From the NCBI GenBank assembly GCA_937766455.1, contig CALLXD010000063.1, forward strand, positions 1 through 50,223: DNA of 50,223 nucleotides, written 5' to 3'. Source of the DNA: Vicinamibacterales bacterium (GTDB lineage Bacteria; Acidobacteriota; Vicinamibacteria; Vicinamibacterales; UBA8438). Within the stretch, counting starts at the first letter, position 1, and each line of letters opens with the position of its first letter. A program made the translations under genes and the position numbers. Shown here in pieces: positions 9,279 to 18,662 of the stretch. The notes under the pieces are model-generated. The model was given only the letters and a program-made list of their open reading frames with translations. It had not been told where the DNA came from and ran no database searches.

Positions 9279-11746
9279 TCAGAAGCCGAAACCCAGCCGC
9301 AGCGCGACGGTGCTCCCGATGCTGTTTCTGAAGGAACCAAAGCCCTGGCTGGCTAGATTTGAGAGGACGTCGCGTGGGTTATCGTGACTCGTGAAGTTGT
9401 AGAACTGGACCCCGATGTCGACCCGCCGACCCGCGAGCTCCATGCGTTTCGTCACCGCGAGGTCCGCCGAGAAAAATGTCGAAAAGTCGGCGCTGTTGCG
9501 CTGACCGACGACGGAATAATTCTCGGCGAAGACGGTGTAGGGAAACCCGTTTCGCCACTCCAGCCCGGGGGTCATGACCATGCCTCGCGGTAACCGCACC
9601 ACCCCCCACAGCAATAGTCGATTGGGCACTTCGAACGGCTGGAATGACTGCTGGTTGTCGAGGACGAGTGGGTCCCGTCGGTTGTCATAGATCTCCCCGA
9701 AGTCATTGAGATCGCCGTCGGCCCGTATCTTCGAAAACGACGCATAGAGGTCGCCGTGATCGTTCGCCAACGTCCATCGCAGGGTGGCATCGAACTCCCG
9801 GCTGGTCAGACGCCCGGTTGACGAGAGGACCAGCGCCGGGGCCGCCACGTCGGTCACGCGATTGACGACCAATCGGTTGCTGGCACGATTTTCGCGATAG
9901 TTCACCCGCAGCAGCAACGAATCGGTGAGCTGCCGATCGAACTCCACATTCCATACCTGGCTCGTCGGCTCCTCGAAGCCCCCGGGCGCAATCCGGTTCT
10001 CGAACACGCGCGGGCACTCAGAGGGATGCCGGTCGCGTCATAGTCCTGCTCAACCCGCTGCTAAAAACGCTCGAACGCGTCAACCTGCAGAAACACCTGA
10101 TCGAAGAACAATCCCCATCCGCCCTTGAGGAGCGTGCGACCGGTCCGGTCCAGCGCCAACGAAAAGGCCGTCCGTGGCGACAGGTGACTCTCGTTGATCA
10201 TCGAGCTGTTGTCGAATCGCAGTCCGAGATCCAGGGCCAGTCGCGGACTCACCTGCCAGTGGTCCTGCACATAACCCGAGGTCATTACGTCCGAGGCTTC
10301 GATGTCGCCGGCGCCGCGAAAGCTGATCCGTTTCAGCAAACGTCCATCGGCCCCGCGCACCTCGATGGGGCCGCTCCGATCGATGCCTTCAAACGAGGTA
10401 GCGAACACCTGCGCGCCGAGCTTGACCAGATGCTGCTGGTCTCTCCACCTCCAGCTTTGTAACCGGGCCACGCCCAGCTCCACCTGTGTGCTGGTCCGAT
10501 CAATTTCGTTGAAGTAGTTCCCACGGAGTCCATCAGGGGTGAGCTGCGCCGGCCCGGTGCCCTCGGGCCGGACCGCCACGTCGAACCCTCGGACCGCGAC
10601 CTGTGTCTGCCACAGCGTGTTCGCGCCGGTGGACAACTCGTCAGCCAGCGCCACGTTCCACCCACCGAGCCTGGCCTCCCGGGTGGCCTCGCCATAGTCG
10701 ATGGAGCTGATCCCCAGGTTGTCCACCTCGGACGGAAACACCGAGAAAGTCCCGGTCATGGAGTGACGGTCGCTGAGCTTGAGGTCCACCTGGGTGAACA
10801 TGTCGAAGCCCTCGACGATCTCCTCGGTCTCGCCTGGGATGTTCTCGTTGACCTCGGAGCGGACGAATCGGTAGGCGAACGCCTGCGAGATCCAGGCGCG
10901 GCCCCGCTTGAGTGGACCGCTGGCCTGCACCCGCGGTGTCGCGGTCCTGATCCCGGCGATCGTGCCACCGCGGAATCGGGGCTTCGGAATCAAGCTGCCG
11001 ACGTTGACATCCCAGTGGTCGTCACCCGCGACCGTGCGAATCTCGGTGACCGCGCCCGACACGCGCCCGTATTCCGCCGAGTAGGGCACCGAGTGCACTT
11101 CCACCGTATCGATGATGCTTACCGGCAGTTCGAACGCGAACTGACCGGTCACGGGATCGGTGGCGTTGGCCCCGTTGACGAGCAGGGTGCTCTGGCTCGG
11201 GCGGGTGCCGTTGAAGCTGAGGCGCCCACGCGGATCACGCACGACACCAGGCAAGAGCGGCAAGGCGTCCTGAAAACGGTCGGTCGGGAGTTGGAAAATA
11301 TGGAGAAATTCTGTCTGGAATTCGTCTTTTTCGAGCGGCTGCCCCGCGCCGGTGGAACCGCCAACGGTGACCACCTCGGCGATCGGGGCGACCTCCAGGC
11401 TCAACGGCAGTTCGACCGTCTGGCCCGGGACGACGTCGACCGGCCCCACCATGCCCGACGCGTATCCAGACAGCTCCGCTGCCACCACATAGGCGCCACC
11501 CGGCAGCGCGGTGAACGCGAAGGCGCCCGCGGCGTCCGTCACTGTCGTATCGAGCACCGGGTCGGCTGAGGGAGCGACGTCCTGGCCGGCGTCCACGCTT
11601 GCCAATGTCACGGTCACCCCCGCGAGCACATGGTTGGCAGTGTCAACGACGACCCCGACGATACTCGCGGTCTGGGCCTCGGCCCTCACCGGCAACATGG
11701 CGACAAGACACAACCCCACGCCGCAAGAGAGCACCCGACCCAGCAC
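9279..11746 (-). pseudogene. TonB-dependent receptor with carboxypeptidase-regulatory domain, broken by a stop and a frameshift
   Basis: The N-terminal part (11746 to 10061) has a signal peptide, a carboxypeptidase-regulatory/CNA-B-like domain (GVVVDTANHVLAGVTVTLAS...GGAYVVAAELSGY), a plug domain (STLLVNGANATDPVTGQFAFELPVSIIDTVEV) and barrel strands. It stops at TAG (10061-10063) after VDAFERF. Reading through that stop gives QRVEQDYDATGIPLSA, then the barrel continues in another frame from about 10010 (VFENRIAPGGFEEPTSQVWNVEF) to 9279 and ends in a C-terminal aromatic strand, LRLGFGF. One lost C in a C-run near 10010-10016 and one CAG-to-TAG change would restore a ~820-residue receptor. Such receptors are usually outer-membrane importers of glycans or metal chelates. 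The lesions could be true decay or consensus errors. Confidence 0.82.
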
Positions 11747-11936
11747 TCCGGAACGATATCACCGTCCCGGTTCACACGAGGTGGGCGGACAGGCACCGCC
11801 AGCCAGCGCCCCTGGTCGGCTGGCCATCACGGATCAGAGGGTTGTACGCTCGCAGCTGCGTTTGTCGCCATGACGGCGACCGCCCGTTCGCGCGGCCTTA
11901 CCCAGAGTCGGGCGTGGTGCAGGAGAGCAACACTTG

Positions 11937-12089
11937 ATGTTCGACACGATTCACGACGCAGCCGACGACCCCGTCGCTGCGAGTGCGCTCAACCGACCGG
12001 ATCGACTCAACGCGTTGACTCGCTGGCAGCGGCGCCCGAGTGGCAGCCGCCTCAGCGCGCCGAAGCGAGCCGTTGGGGCGTCGTTGTGA
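11937..12089 (+). CDS. Small ORF, possible enoyl-CoA hydratase N-terminal relic, coupled to the LOG gene
   Basis: A 50-codon ORF starting at ATG 11937 with GGAGAG about ten bases upstream. Its first ~29 residues (MFDTIHDAADDPVAAS..., then LNRPDRLNALT) match the N-terminal strand and the characteristic LNRPDRLNAL motif of enoyl-CoA hydratases/isomerases; the rest (WQRRPSGSRLS...) does not. Its TGA stop (12087-12089) overlaps the GTG start of the following gene (GTGA), an arrangement typical of translational coupling. It may be the truncated start of a lost hydratase gene that now serves as a leader ORF. Whether a peptide is made is unknown; chance similarity over so short a stretch cannot be excluded. 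Confidence 0.4.
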   Translation: MFDTIHDAADDPVAASALNRPDRLNALTRWQRRPSGSRLSAPKRAVGASL

Positions 12090-12856
12090 CGACCACGCCA
12101 CCGATGGACCCCGCCGACCGCGACGACCGGATCCTGCTCGAAGGGCCCCAGGGGCGGCTCAAAGATCTGTGGCTGGTCCTCAGGTCCGTCAGAGACTTCA
12201 TCGCCGGGTTCCGCGGCCTGCACTTCGTAGGCCCGTGCGTCACGGTGTTCGGCTCGGCGCGGTTCAAGCCAGATCACCCCTACTACGCGCTGGGCCGCGA
12301 AGTGGGCGCCGGTCTGGCCCATCTTGGTTTCACGGTGATGACCGGTGGAGGTCCCGGGCTCATGGAGGCGGCCAACCGCGGTGCGAAGGAAGCCGGCGGA
12401 CGGTCGGTCGCGTGTAACATCCGGCTGCCGAATGAGGAGGGCGCGAATCCGTATCTGGACCACTCCGTCCAGTCCCACTACTTCTTCGTGCGGAAGGTGC
12501 TGCTATTCAAATACTCGTACGCATTTGTGGCGCTGCCAGGGGGCTTCGGCACGATGGACGAGCTGTTCGAGGCGTTGACCCTGGTGCAAACCGGCAAGAT
12601 CCAGAGCTTTCCGATCGTCTTGATGGGCACCAGCTACTGGCGACGACTCCTGCATCTCATCCACCGGATGGAACGGGAAGGGACGATCAGCGCGAACGAC
12701 CTCAGCCTGTGGCTGACGACCGACAGCCTGGAAGAGGCGATGGCCCATATCCGCGCCCACACCGTCGACCAATTCGGGCTGCTCAAGCGTCCGGAACCGA
12801 AACCGTCGCGGGTGCTCGGCGAGCCACGGGTTCCGCCGCGCTCAACCCCGGGGTAG
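12086..12856 (+). CDS. LOG-family protein (TIGR00730), nucleoside-5'-monophosphate phosphoribohydrolase-like
   Basis: 256 residues in a Rossmann-like fold. It has both signature motifs of the LOG family: GGGPGLMEAANRGA (87-100) and PGGFGTMDEL (151-160), whose Glu and Arg residues hydrolyse the N-glycosidic bond of AMP-type nucleotides. LOG proteins release free bases (cytokinins in plants and some bacteria); in most bacteria they act as AMP/nucleotide nucleosidases in the cytoplasm. The reading frame is open for 450 bases further upstream, but that region has no family similarity. I chose GTG 12086 because it overlaps the stop of the small ORF before it; ATG 12104 is the alternative. Confidence 0.88.
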   Translation: MTTTPPMDPADRDDRILLEGPQGRLKDLWLVLRSVRDFIAGFRGLHFVGPCVTVFGSARFKPDHPYYALGREVGAGLAHLGFTVMTGGGPGLMEAANRGAKEAGGRSVACNIRLPNEEGANPYLDHSVQSHYFFVRKVLLFKYSYAFVALPGGFGTMDELFEALTLVQTGKIQSFPIVLMGTSYWRRLLHLIHRMEREGTISANDLSLWLTTDSLEEAMAHIRAHTVDQFGLLKRPEPKPSRVLGEPRVPPRSTPG

Positions 12857-12874
12857 GGGACCCGGGGGGACCGC

Positions 12875-13396
12875 TCACGGCAGGCTGAACCCGCTGACGG
12901 TCAAGACGGGCGCGCCGCCGTCGGTCGCCAGCGTCACCTCGCCGCGCACTTGCACCCGGTCCGCGCCGGCCGCCGTCACGAGCGCTTCGACACGGGGTCC
13001 GGCCAGGGACAGCACCAAGTCGTCCGGCAACCCCAGTGCGGCCAGACCGTCCGCCACGACGAGACGGCCCACCGCCGTCAGCGCCAACGCGTCAGGTGTG
13101 AAGCCGGCATTGCGGACGACATCCCACACCTCCTGCAACCCGATGGTCGACCCGGGCGCCAGCCCAAGCACCACCCGCCCCTGGTCGACCTGGATCTCGA
13201 CGCGCTCCACGGGTTCGAGACGAGAGAACCGTCGCTCCAGTCCCTGCGCGCAAGATGGGCAGCTCAGCTCGACGGAGACGACCACCTCGATCATTCCCGG
13301 TTCGCCCACCGACTGCGCGTCGGCCTGCCCCCCTACACCAAACACGCACAGCCCCACCAACACCGGCCCGGCGAGCGCGCTGACACGTGTCGACAT
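12875..13396 (-). CDS. Exported heavy-metal-associated (HMA) domain protein
   Basis: 173 residues. A signal peptide (ALAGPVLVGLCVFGVGGQADAQ) precedes an HMA-like ferredoxin fold: IEVVVSVELSCPSCAQGLERRFSRL, with the metal-site CPSC at 46-49, followed by the strand VERVEIQVDQGRVVLGL and a helix QEVWDVVRNAGFTP, exactly the beta-alpha-beta layout of copper-chaperone domains. The motif is CxxC preceded by S rather than the canonical GMTCxxC. The C-terminal ~70 residues form an unassigned beta-rich domain. A periplasmic soft-metal-binding role is likely. It lies 3 bases downstream of the 101-residue protein gene on the same strand, so both are one operon. Confidence 0.72.
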   Translation of the reverse strand: MSTRVSALAGPVLVGLCVFGVGGQADAQSVGEPGMIEVVVSVELSCPSCAQGLERRFSRLEPVERVEIQVDQGRVVLGLAPGSTIGLQEVWDVVRNAGFTPDALALTAVGRLVVADGLAALGLPDDLVLSLAGPRVEALVTAAGADRVQVRGEVTLATDGGAPVLTVSGFSLP

Positions 13397-13399
13397 GCC

Positions 13400-13705
13400 T
13401 TAGCCCCAGTCCGCACCAAGAGCGTCAAGTCCTCCGCTGGCGAGATCCTCAGCGGTCATGAACGGCTCGAGTTCCACTTCCGCATCGAAGGTCAGAAAAA
13501 AGGGCTCGGCCAGAGCGGGGATATCCGACGGCTCGCTCAGATTGACAACCAGGGTTCCGCCACGCCGGCCCTTCGCGGACGTGAAGTAGGCCGCCTCCGG
13601 TTTGATCGCCTCGAGGATCCGCTGGATCTTCGGTCCAGCGCTACCGTCGCGGACAGCCGCGTTAAACGGACCTACGGGAAACCGCACGTGCATCAACATC
13701 TTCAT
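13400..13705 (-). CDS. Small dimeric alpha/beta-barrel-like protein of unknown function
   Basis: 101 residues starting at ATG 13705, which has a perfect AGGAGG eight bases upstream; this excludes a longer frame reading back to 13873. The sequence MKMLMHVRFPVGPFNAAVRD begins a ferredoxin-like strand-helix unit, followed by GPKIQRILEAIKPEAAYFT, GGTLVVNLSEPSDIPALAEPFFLTF and a Met-Thr-Pro/Ala-Glu-Asp-Leu end (FMTAEDLASGGLDALG). Homologues occur widely in proteobacteria and acidobacteria, sometimes labelled pantothenate-synthetase-like without support that I know of; dimeric alpha/beta-barrel (muconolactone-isomerase-like) is my structural guess. It is the first gene of an operon with the HMA protein. 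Confidence 0.62.
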   Translation of the reverse strand: MKMLMHVRFPVGPFNAAVRDGSAGPKIQRILEAIKPEAAYFTSAKGRRGGTLVVNLSEPSDIPALAEPFFLTFDAEVELEPFMTAEDLASGGLDALGADWG

Positions 13706-14048
13706 CACGGGCCTCCTGAATGGCTCGACCTGAATAGGTGCGCGCACCGAACCATGCGGATCGGCGCCACGCTCACGCAGTCTAGTGTAGCGGGGCCCGT
13801 CCCCGAAGGTGTTGACGAGTTCTTGCCTCGGACGAACCGTCAAGGCGGAGCCACCGCACGGAGAGCGGCTCAACCCGTAGATGTCCCGAGGTAACCCAAG
13901 GTCAACGCTAGGGCTCTTTGGTGACCGCCAGTGCCTCGCAGGTGAGCAGGCACCTTCTGCAATTCGGCTCCTTGTTGAAATCAGATCCCCTGACCGCCTG
14001 GCTGAAAGAACTGGCTACGTGCGCCCGCGGTACCCGCGATCGGTGCCG
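13706..14048. other. Gap without a recognisable gene
   Basis: About 340 bases between the 101-residue protein gene and the kinase relic. Open frames on both strands are ordinary high-GC noise. I see no conserved protein, hairpin terminator or convincing promoter; TACACT on the minus strand (near 13786) could be a -10 for the downstream operon but lacks a -35 at proper spacing. Confidence 0.4.
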
Positions 14049-14215
14049 CCTGAGGACCTTGCGTTCACGCCCGAGACGCGCCAGCCGGTCCGGATCGGAG
14101 GTGAACGCCTACAGCAGGGCCTTCAGCGCCACGTCACGATCGAGCGTGGTGTCGCGGGCGCGCAGGACGATGCCCACACAGCCTTCGCCGAGCGTAGCGC
14201 TGGCCGGCTGAGGCC
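14049..14215 (-). pseudogene. Decayed N-terminus of a second Ser/Thr kinase
   Basis: On the minus strand, just after the stop of the kinase-propeller gene, a frame reads LGEGCVGIVLRARDTTLDRD, then VALKALL, a TAG stop (14109-14111) and AFTSDPDRLARLGRERKVL. This parallels the neighbouring kinase (GEGGMGEVYQARDTKLDRDV, ALKVLPEAFTSDP) residue by residue, with the glycine loop altered (GGMG to GCVG), a nonsense codon and loss of everything after the C-helix. It is a relic of a tandem kinase copy, or of an incoming homologue, and cannot encode an active kinase. The call rests on the clear local similarity visible within this window. Confidence 0.8.
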
Positions 14216-14245
14216 AAGTGTGGCGTCTAATTTCAAGGCCATGAG

Positions 14246-16921
14246 TCAGGGGATCGGCACCAGTTCAAGCAGCTCTTGGGTCCAGTTGAGGACGACGACC
14301 AACTGCTCGCCTTCCCCGCGGCGCTCTGGGTCCGTGCCATCGACGAGCATCGCGAACCGGCCATCAGGAGCCACGTCGTAGGAAGGCTGCTGTTCGTGGT
14401 GAAAGGGCTCATCGAAGAGTTCGACGGCAGCTCGGAAACCGAAGGCCTGGCCCTCGGTCTCAACCGGCACCGCCATCATTTTGCTCCCCTCGAGATAGAA
14501 CAGTTCCTGCCCGTCGCGGGACCACACCGGCTCGGTGCCACCGTTCGACGACACGCGTTGCGATCCCCCTGAACTCGAATATGGTCCGACCCAGACCTCT
14601 TCTCGACCCGTCACATCGGACACGTAAGCGAGCCACCGGCCATTCGACGAAAGCGCCGGTTGTAATTCGTTGAATTGCGTACCAACCACAACCCTGGGTT
14701 CAGCATCATCTTCGATCGACAAGGCGAGAATGTCCCACCCCGTTACGCCGCGTTCTTCTTGGAAGATCAGCTCGCGTCCGTCCGGCGACCACGCGCCGGG
14801 CCATTGCCGATTCGGACTCATGAGCAGCTGGTCGGGGGCCAAGGTGCTGCCGTCGGCTGGCATCCAGAACAGGTTCATTTGGCCCCCTCTGTCGGAGGCA
14901 AACGACACGCGTGTCCCGTCGGGATGCCAGACCGTACGGGCGTTGAGCCCGTCCAGCGTCAGCGGGGTGGGCGGCCGTCCACGGAGGTCGTAGACCCACA
15001 ACGAGCCCTCGTTAAGCGAACCAAGGGTCACTGCCAGCTGTTGGCCGTCGGGCGAGAAACTCGGGTAACGCGCCTGCGGTTCATCGACGATCGCTCCATC
15101 CACTTTCCCGGCGCGGTCCACCCAGACAGCCCCCGATGAAAGCACCCTCGATCCTGGCCCGGGGACGTAGACGAGGGAGCCCTCGCTGCCGACCGCGAAC
15201 TGCGCGGAGGCGCCCCTTCTCATCTGAACACCCTCGACAACGGGCTGAGGAGTGCCCTCGACGTCGAGCGTGCCCAGATCAAATGGCACGGCCCAGAGCG
15301 AGCCGCTCAGTGCGAACACGAGGTGCCCCGTCGAGGTGAATCGCGGCTCTGTACCCTCGGCCAAAATCCGGTATTCTCCTGTGACCAGGGAGAGTACCGC
15401 GACCTGACCTTCAGGAGAGGAACCCGAAACGGTAAACAACACTGCCTGTCCCCCCGGCAGCGCATGCGGCTGACGGTGCTCGACCGTCCCCTCCGACAGG
15501 GTGGTCATCGGCTCGGGGAGACCACCCGCGGCCGAGACTCGTGACAGCGGAGAACCCGCAGTACCGACGATGATCTCGTCGTTCGAAGCCCAGCTCGCGT
15601 TTCGGTTGCCACATGGCGCAGCGCAGACCGGCGACAACGCCCCACCCGACAGCGACACCTTCTCGATCCCCCCAGCCTCCCTTCTCCGAAACGCGACCCA
15701 CTCGCCGTCCGGTGAAAAGGCGGGACTGGTTGCACCTTCGGTGTTGGGGATGGGTATGGGGTCGAGCTGATCAAGCGGAAGACGGAAGAGTTGTTGATTT
15801 CCATCTCGTGTCGCGACGTAGACAAGGGTCTGGCCGTCTGGCGAAAGCGCCAGCGTCCGGGGAAGGCTGTCGCCGAGACGGTCGGTCGTCGGGAGGATGA
15901 TGCGCAACCGACGAGTTGGTTGAGATATAGGAGTGGGGCGTATCAGCATGCTGGTCGCTATGGCCCCCATGAGCACCACGACCACGCCCGCGATGACCGT
16001 CGACACCCGCCACCGCCAGCGCGCCAGTCCCGGCGTCACGAGCGGCTCGGGTTCCATCTCCATCGTCGTCTCAAACGCCCCGTCCATCGCTAGCCGGACG
16101 TCGCCAATATCGCGAACGCGTTTCGCCGGGTCTTTCTGCAGGCATCGATGCAGGGCAGTCCTGACCGGCGCAGGCACATCAGCCGGCAAGGCCTTGAGGT
16201 CGACGTTGGACTTCATCACCGACGCCAACGTGAGTGAGACGTCCTCACCCTGGAACGGGCGCGTTGCTGCCAGCATCTCGTAGACAACCACACCGAACGC
16301 CCAGACATCGGCGCGCTTGTCCACGGACTTGCCCCGTGCCTGCTCGGGACTCATGTAGGCGGCGGTGCCGATCACCATCCCCATCTGTGTCGCCGCTGCC
16401 GTGAGCGTCGGCGATTGATCGGGATCACCAGCCGGTGACGGGTCCAGCGCCTTCGCCAGCCCGAAGTCCAGCACCTTCACGGTGCCGTCTTCCCGCACTT
16501 TGATGTTTGCCGGCTTCAGGTCCCGATGGATCACCCCCGCCTCATGCGCGGCCCCCAGCGCCTCGGCAATCTGCCTGGCGATCGGGAGTGCTTCGTCGAC
16601 CGGGATGGGGCCCAGCTTGATCCGGTCCGCCAGCGTCGGCCCCTCGATCAACTCGAGGACGAGCGCCTTCACGCCGTCGGCCTCTTCCACCCCGTAGATG
16701 CTCCCGATGTTGGGATGGTTCAGCGAGGCGAGGACCTTGGCTTCGCGCTCGAAGCGGGCCAGCCGGTCAGGGTCGGATGTGAACGCCTCCGGCAGGACCT
16801 TGAGCGCCACGTCGCGGTCGAGCTTGGTGTCGCGCGCCTGATACACCTCTCCCATGCCGCCTTCGCCGATCTTGGCGGTGACCTGATACACACCGAGGCG
16901 GGTACCGGGATTGAGTGGCAT
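14246..16921 (-). CDS. Ser/Thr protein kinase fused to an extracytoplasmic PD40/TolB-like beta-propeller
   Basis: 891 residues from MPLNPGTRLGVY (ATG 16921; an in-frame ATG at 16948 adds nine residues). The cytoplasmic kinase domain has GEGGMGEVYQARD (glycine loop, 19-31), Lys41 in ALKVL, HRDLKPANIKV (catalytic loop from 132), DFG (152-154) and GTAAYMSPEQ. One membrane helix follows at about 305-327 (VSTVIAGVVVVLMGAIATSML). The remaining ~560 residues are repeated WD40-like PD40 blades with the SPDG signature (TLALSPDGQTLVYVA, SPAFSPDGEWVAF, YPSFSPDGQQLAVT, PGAWSPDGRELIF). This architecture is abundant in Acidobacteriota; the propeller is presumed to sense a periplasmic ligand. The targets are unknown. 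It is divergent from the HNH gene. Confidence 0.92.
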   Translation of the reverse strand: MPLNPGTRLGVYQVTAKIGEGGMGEVYQARDTKLDRDVALKVLPEAFTSDPDRLARFEREAKVLASLNHPNIGSIYGVEEADGVKALVLELIEGPTLADRIKLGPIPVDEALPIARQIAEALGAAHEAGVIHRDLKPANIKVREDGTVKVLDFGLAKALDPSPAGDPDQSPTLTAAATQMGMVIGTAAYMSPEQARGKSVDKRADVWAFGVVVYEMLAATRPFQGEDVSLTLASVMKSNVDLKALPADVPAPVRTALHRCLQKDPAKRVRDIGDVRLAMDGAFETTMEMEPEPLVTPGLARWRWRVSTVIAGVVVVLMGAIATSMLIRPTPISQPTRRLRIILPTTDRLGDSLPRTLALSPDGQTLVYVATRDGNQQLFRLPLDQLDPIPIPNTEGATSPAFSPDGEWVAFRRREAGGIEKVSLSGGALSPVCAAPCGNRNASWASNDEIIVGTAGSPLSRVSAAGGLPEPMTTLSEGTVEHRQPHALPGGQAVLFTVSGSSPEGQVAVLSLVTGEYRILAEGTEPRFTSTGHLVFALSGSLWAVPFDLGTLDVEGTPQPVVEGVQMRRGASAQFAVGSEGSLVYVPGPGSRVLSSGAVWVDRAGKVDGAIVDEPQARYPSFSPDGQQLAVTLGSLNEGSLWVYDLRGRPPTPLTLDGLNARTVWHPDGTRVSFASDRGGQMNLFWMPADGSTLAPDQLLMSPNRQWPGAWSPDGRELIFQEERGVTGWDILALSIEDDAEPRVVVGTQFNELQPALSSNGRWLAYVSDVTGREEVWVGPYSSSGGSQRVSSNGGTEPVWSRDGQELFYLEGSKMMAVPVETEGQAFGFRAAVELFDEPFHHEQQPSYDVAPDGRFAMLVDGTDPERRGEGEQLVVVLNWTQELLELVPIP

Positions 16922-17252
16922 GGTGCCTGTCGAGAACGGCCCGATCATACCGGAACGGTGACGTGAAACGGCGCGCGCGCAACCAGGGGGTCGCCGTGGC
17001 CAAGGCTCGCATCCGGACAGGGCGAAGGTGAAGAAAGTCAGAAATTTGCGCGCTGCCTCGCTTTGTGCTTGACAGGTTTCTGGAGGTCACCTGCGCGATA
17101 TGCCGTACCTGACTGGCGTGCGTGTCTGGGCGGCGTGGTGGCAGGAATGAGAGCCCGTTCTCGGACACGGAGACCGAAGGCGACGTCGAGCGTCCGTTCG
17201 GTCCGTAGGCGACGGCTCACGGAGCCGAAAACAGGGGGAGTAACATCGATTC
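16922..17252. other. Divergent intergenic region
   Basis: About 330 bases between the kinase-propeller gene (minus) and the HNH endonuclease gene (plus). It must hold both promoters, but I could not find a -35/-10 pair at acceptable spacing: TTGACA near 17070 is followed by TATGCC only 24 bases later. No conserved ORF or hairpin is evident. Confidence 0.4.
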
Positions 17253-18662
17253 ATGGCTCACGCTGACTCGCTCGACCCTTCGAAACTCTGCCCTGATCTC
17301 ACCACTCGACTCAAACAACAGACCGAAACCGATGCCCTTGGCGACGCCATCGCCGAACTGGCCTCGCGGATCCAGGCCGCCACCTACGAGTTGCTGGTGA
17401 TGGTTCGCCACTTCGACGAACGCGGGGGCTGGGGTCAGGGCTTCACGTCCTGCGCGCACTGGCTGAACTGGCGGACCGGGCTGGCGATGGGAGCCGCCCG
17501 CGAGAAAGTCCGGGTGGCCAAGGCGCTAGCGGACTTGCCCCGCCTCAGCGACGCGATGCGACGCGGCACCGTGTCCTACTCGAAGGTGCGCGCCATCACT
17601 CGAGTAGCGACCCCGGAGACGGAAGAGCGCCTCCTGACCTTCGCTCGCTCCGGGACGGCGGCGCATGTCGAACGTCTGATTCGAGCCTGGCGTAGGGTCG
17701 ACCGGATTGCGGCAGCCGACGACGACCGGCGACAGCACGAGGGACGGTGCCTGCGGACCTGGCTTAACGAAGACGGCATGCTGGTGATTCGCGGTCGGCT
17801 GTCACCCGAGTTGGGGGCCGTGGTCCAGCGGGCGCTGGAGGCGGCGACCGAACGGCTCTACCAGAACGCGACAGGTCGGGACAACGATGCGGATTCCGGT
17901 GTGCCCGGGGGGGACCCGGACGCATCGACCACGGTGGCCCAACGTCGTGCCGACGCCCTCGGGCTGCTGGCCGAGAGCGCGCTGGCGGCCGACCTCGCCC
18001 CCGGCACCGCGGCCGACCGCTATCAGGTCATGGTGCACGTCGAGACCGACGCGCTCAGGGCCGACTCCAACACCGGACAGGCGGCAATGGACGACGGTAT
18101 CCGCGTTTCCGCGGAGACGTCTCGACGCATGGCGTGCGACGCGGCCACCATCGTCATGCGACACGACCCGGCCGGCAGCGTCCTCGACGTCGGGCGCAAG
18201 ACCCGCACCATTCCGCCGGCCATCCGACGGGCGCTCGTCGCGCGTGACCACCACTGCTGCTTTCCAGGATGCGAGTCCCGTCACTGTGATGCGCACCACG
18301 TGCGGCACTGGGCCGATGGCGGCGCCACCCGGCTCGACAATCTGGTCCTGCTCTGCCGACGGCACCACAGGGCGGTGCACGAGGAAGGATTCGGGGTCCG
18401 ACTGCAGGGGCAGGGCGAAGTCCGGTTCACGGCCCCAGCCGGCTGGCCACTTGTGCCCGCGCCTACGGCCCCCGCGTGGACGGGCGCCGCACTCGCCCCG
18501 ACCGATGCGCGTCTCGAGGCCGACGGCATCCGCATCGACCGGAACACCGCCACGCCCGACTGGCACAGCGAGCGGCTGGATCTTCCCTGGGCCATCGCCG
18601 TGCTCCACCCGGGGCCCGGGACCGTCTCTCACAAGGACGTTCCCGCGGGAACGTCCTTGTGA
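17253..18662 (+). CDS. DUF222-HNH endonuclease family protein (13E12-repeat type)
   Basis: 469 residues. Residues ~30-320 form the helical DUF222 domain (GFTSCAHWLNWRTGLAMGAA, REKVRVAKALADLP, GTVSYSKVRAITRVATPE). Residues 331-376 hold the HNH nuclease with Cys335/336/340, DAHHVRHWADGGATRLDNLV and LLCRRHH, so the metal and catalytic histidines are intact. The family includes the mycobacterial REP13E12 proteins and is often multicopy and linked to repeats, which suggests a mobile or selfish origin, though function is not established. The last 13 codons (TVSHKDVPAGTSL) and the stop lie in a 38-bp perfect palindrome, so the normal C-terminus may have been replaced by repeat sequence. It stands alone between divergent and convergent neighbours. 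Confidence 0.85.
   Translation: MAHADSLDPSKLCPDLTTRLKQQTETDALGDAIAELASRIQAATYELLVMVRHFDERGGWGQGFTSCAHWLNWRTGLAMGAAREKVRVAKALADLPRLSDAMRRGTVSYSKVRAITRVATPETEERLLTFARSGTAAHVERLIRAWRRVDRIAAADDDRRQHEGRCLRTWLNEDGMLVIRGRLSPELGAVVQRALEAATERLYQNATGRDNDADSGVPGGDPDASTTVAQRRADALGLLAESALAADLAPGTAADRYQVMVHVETDALRADSNTGQAAMDDGIRVSAETSRRMACDAATIVMRHDPAGSVLDVGRKTRTIPPAIRRALVARDHHCCFPGCESRHCDAHHVRHWADGGATRLDNLVLLCRRHHRAVHEEGFGVRLQGQGEVRFTAPAGWPLVPAPTAPAWTGAALAPTDARLEADGIRIDRNTATPDWHSERLDLPWAIAVLHPGPGTVSHKDVPAGTSL

Noticed and set aside
10010-10063. Programmed frameshifting or stop-codon readthrough in the TonB receptor gene
   Set aside because: There is no slippery heptamer with a downstream structure that I can see, and a stop plus a separate shift is better explained by mutation or error.
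11630-12085. Upstream extension of the LOG-family frame to 11630
   Set aside because: The added ~150 residues have no family similarity and overlap the start of the TonB receptor gene; the coupled GTG at 12086 fits the family length.
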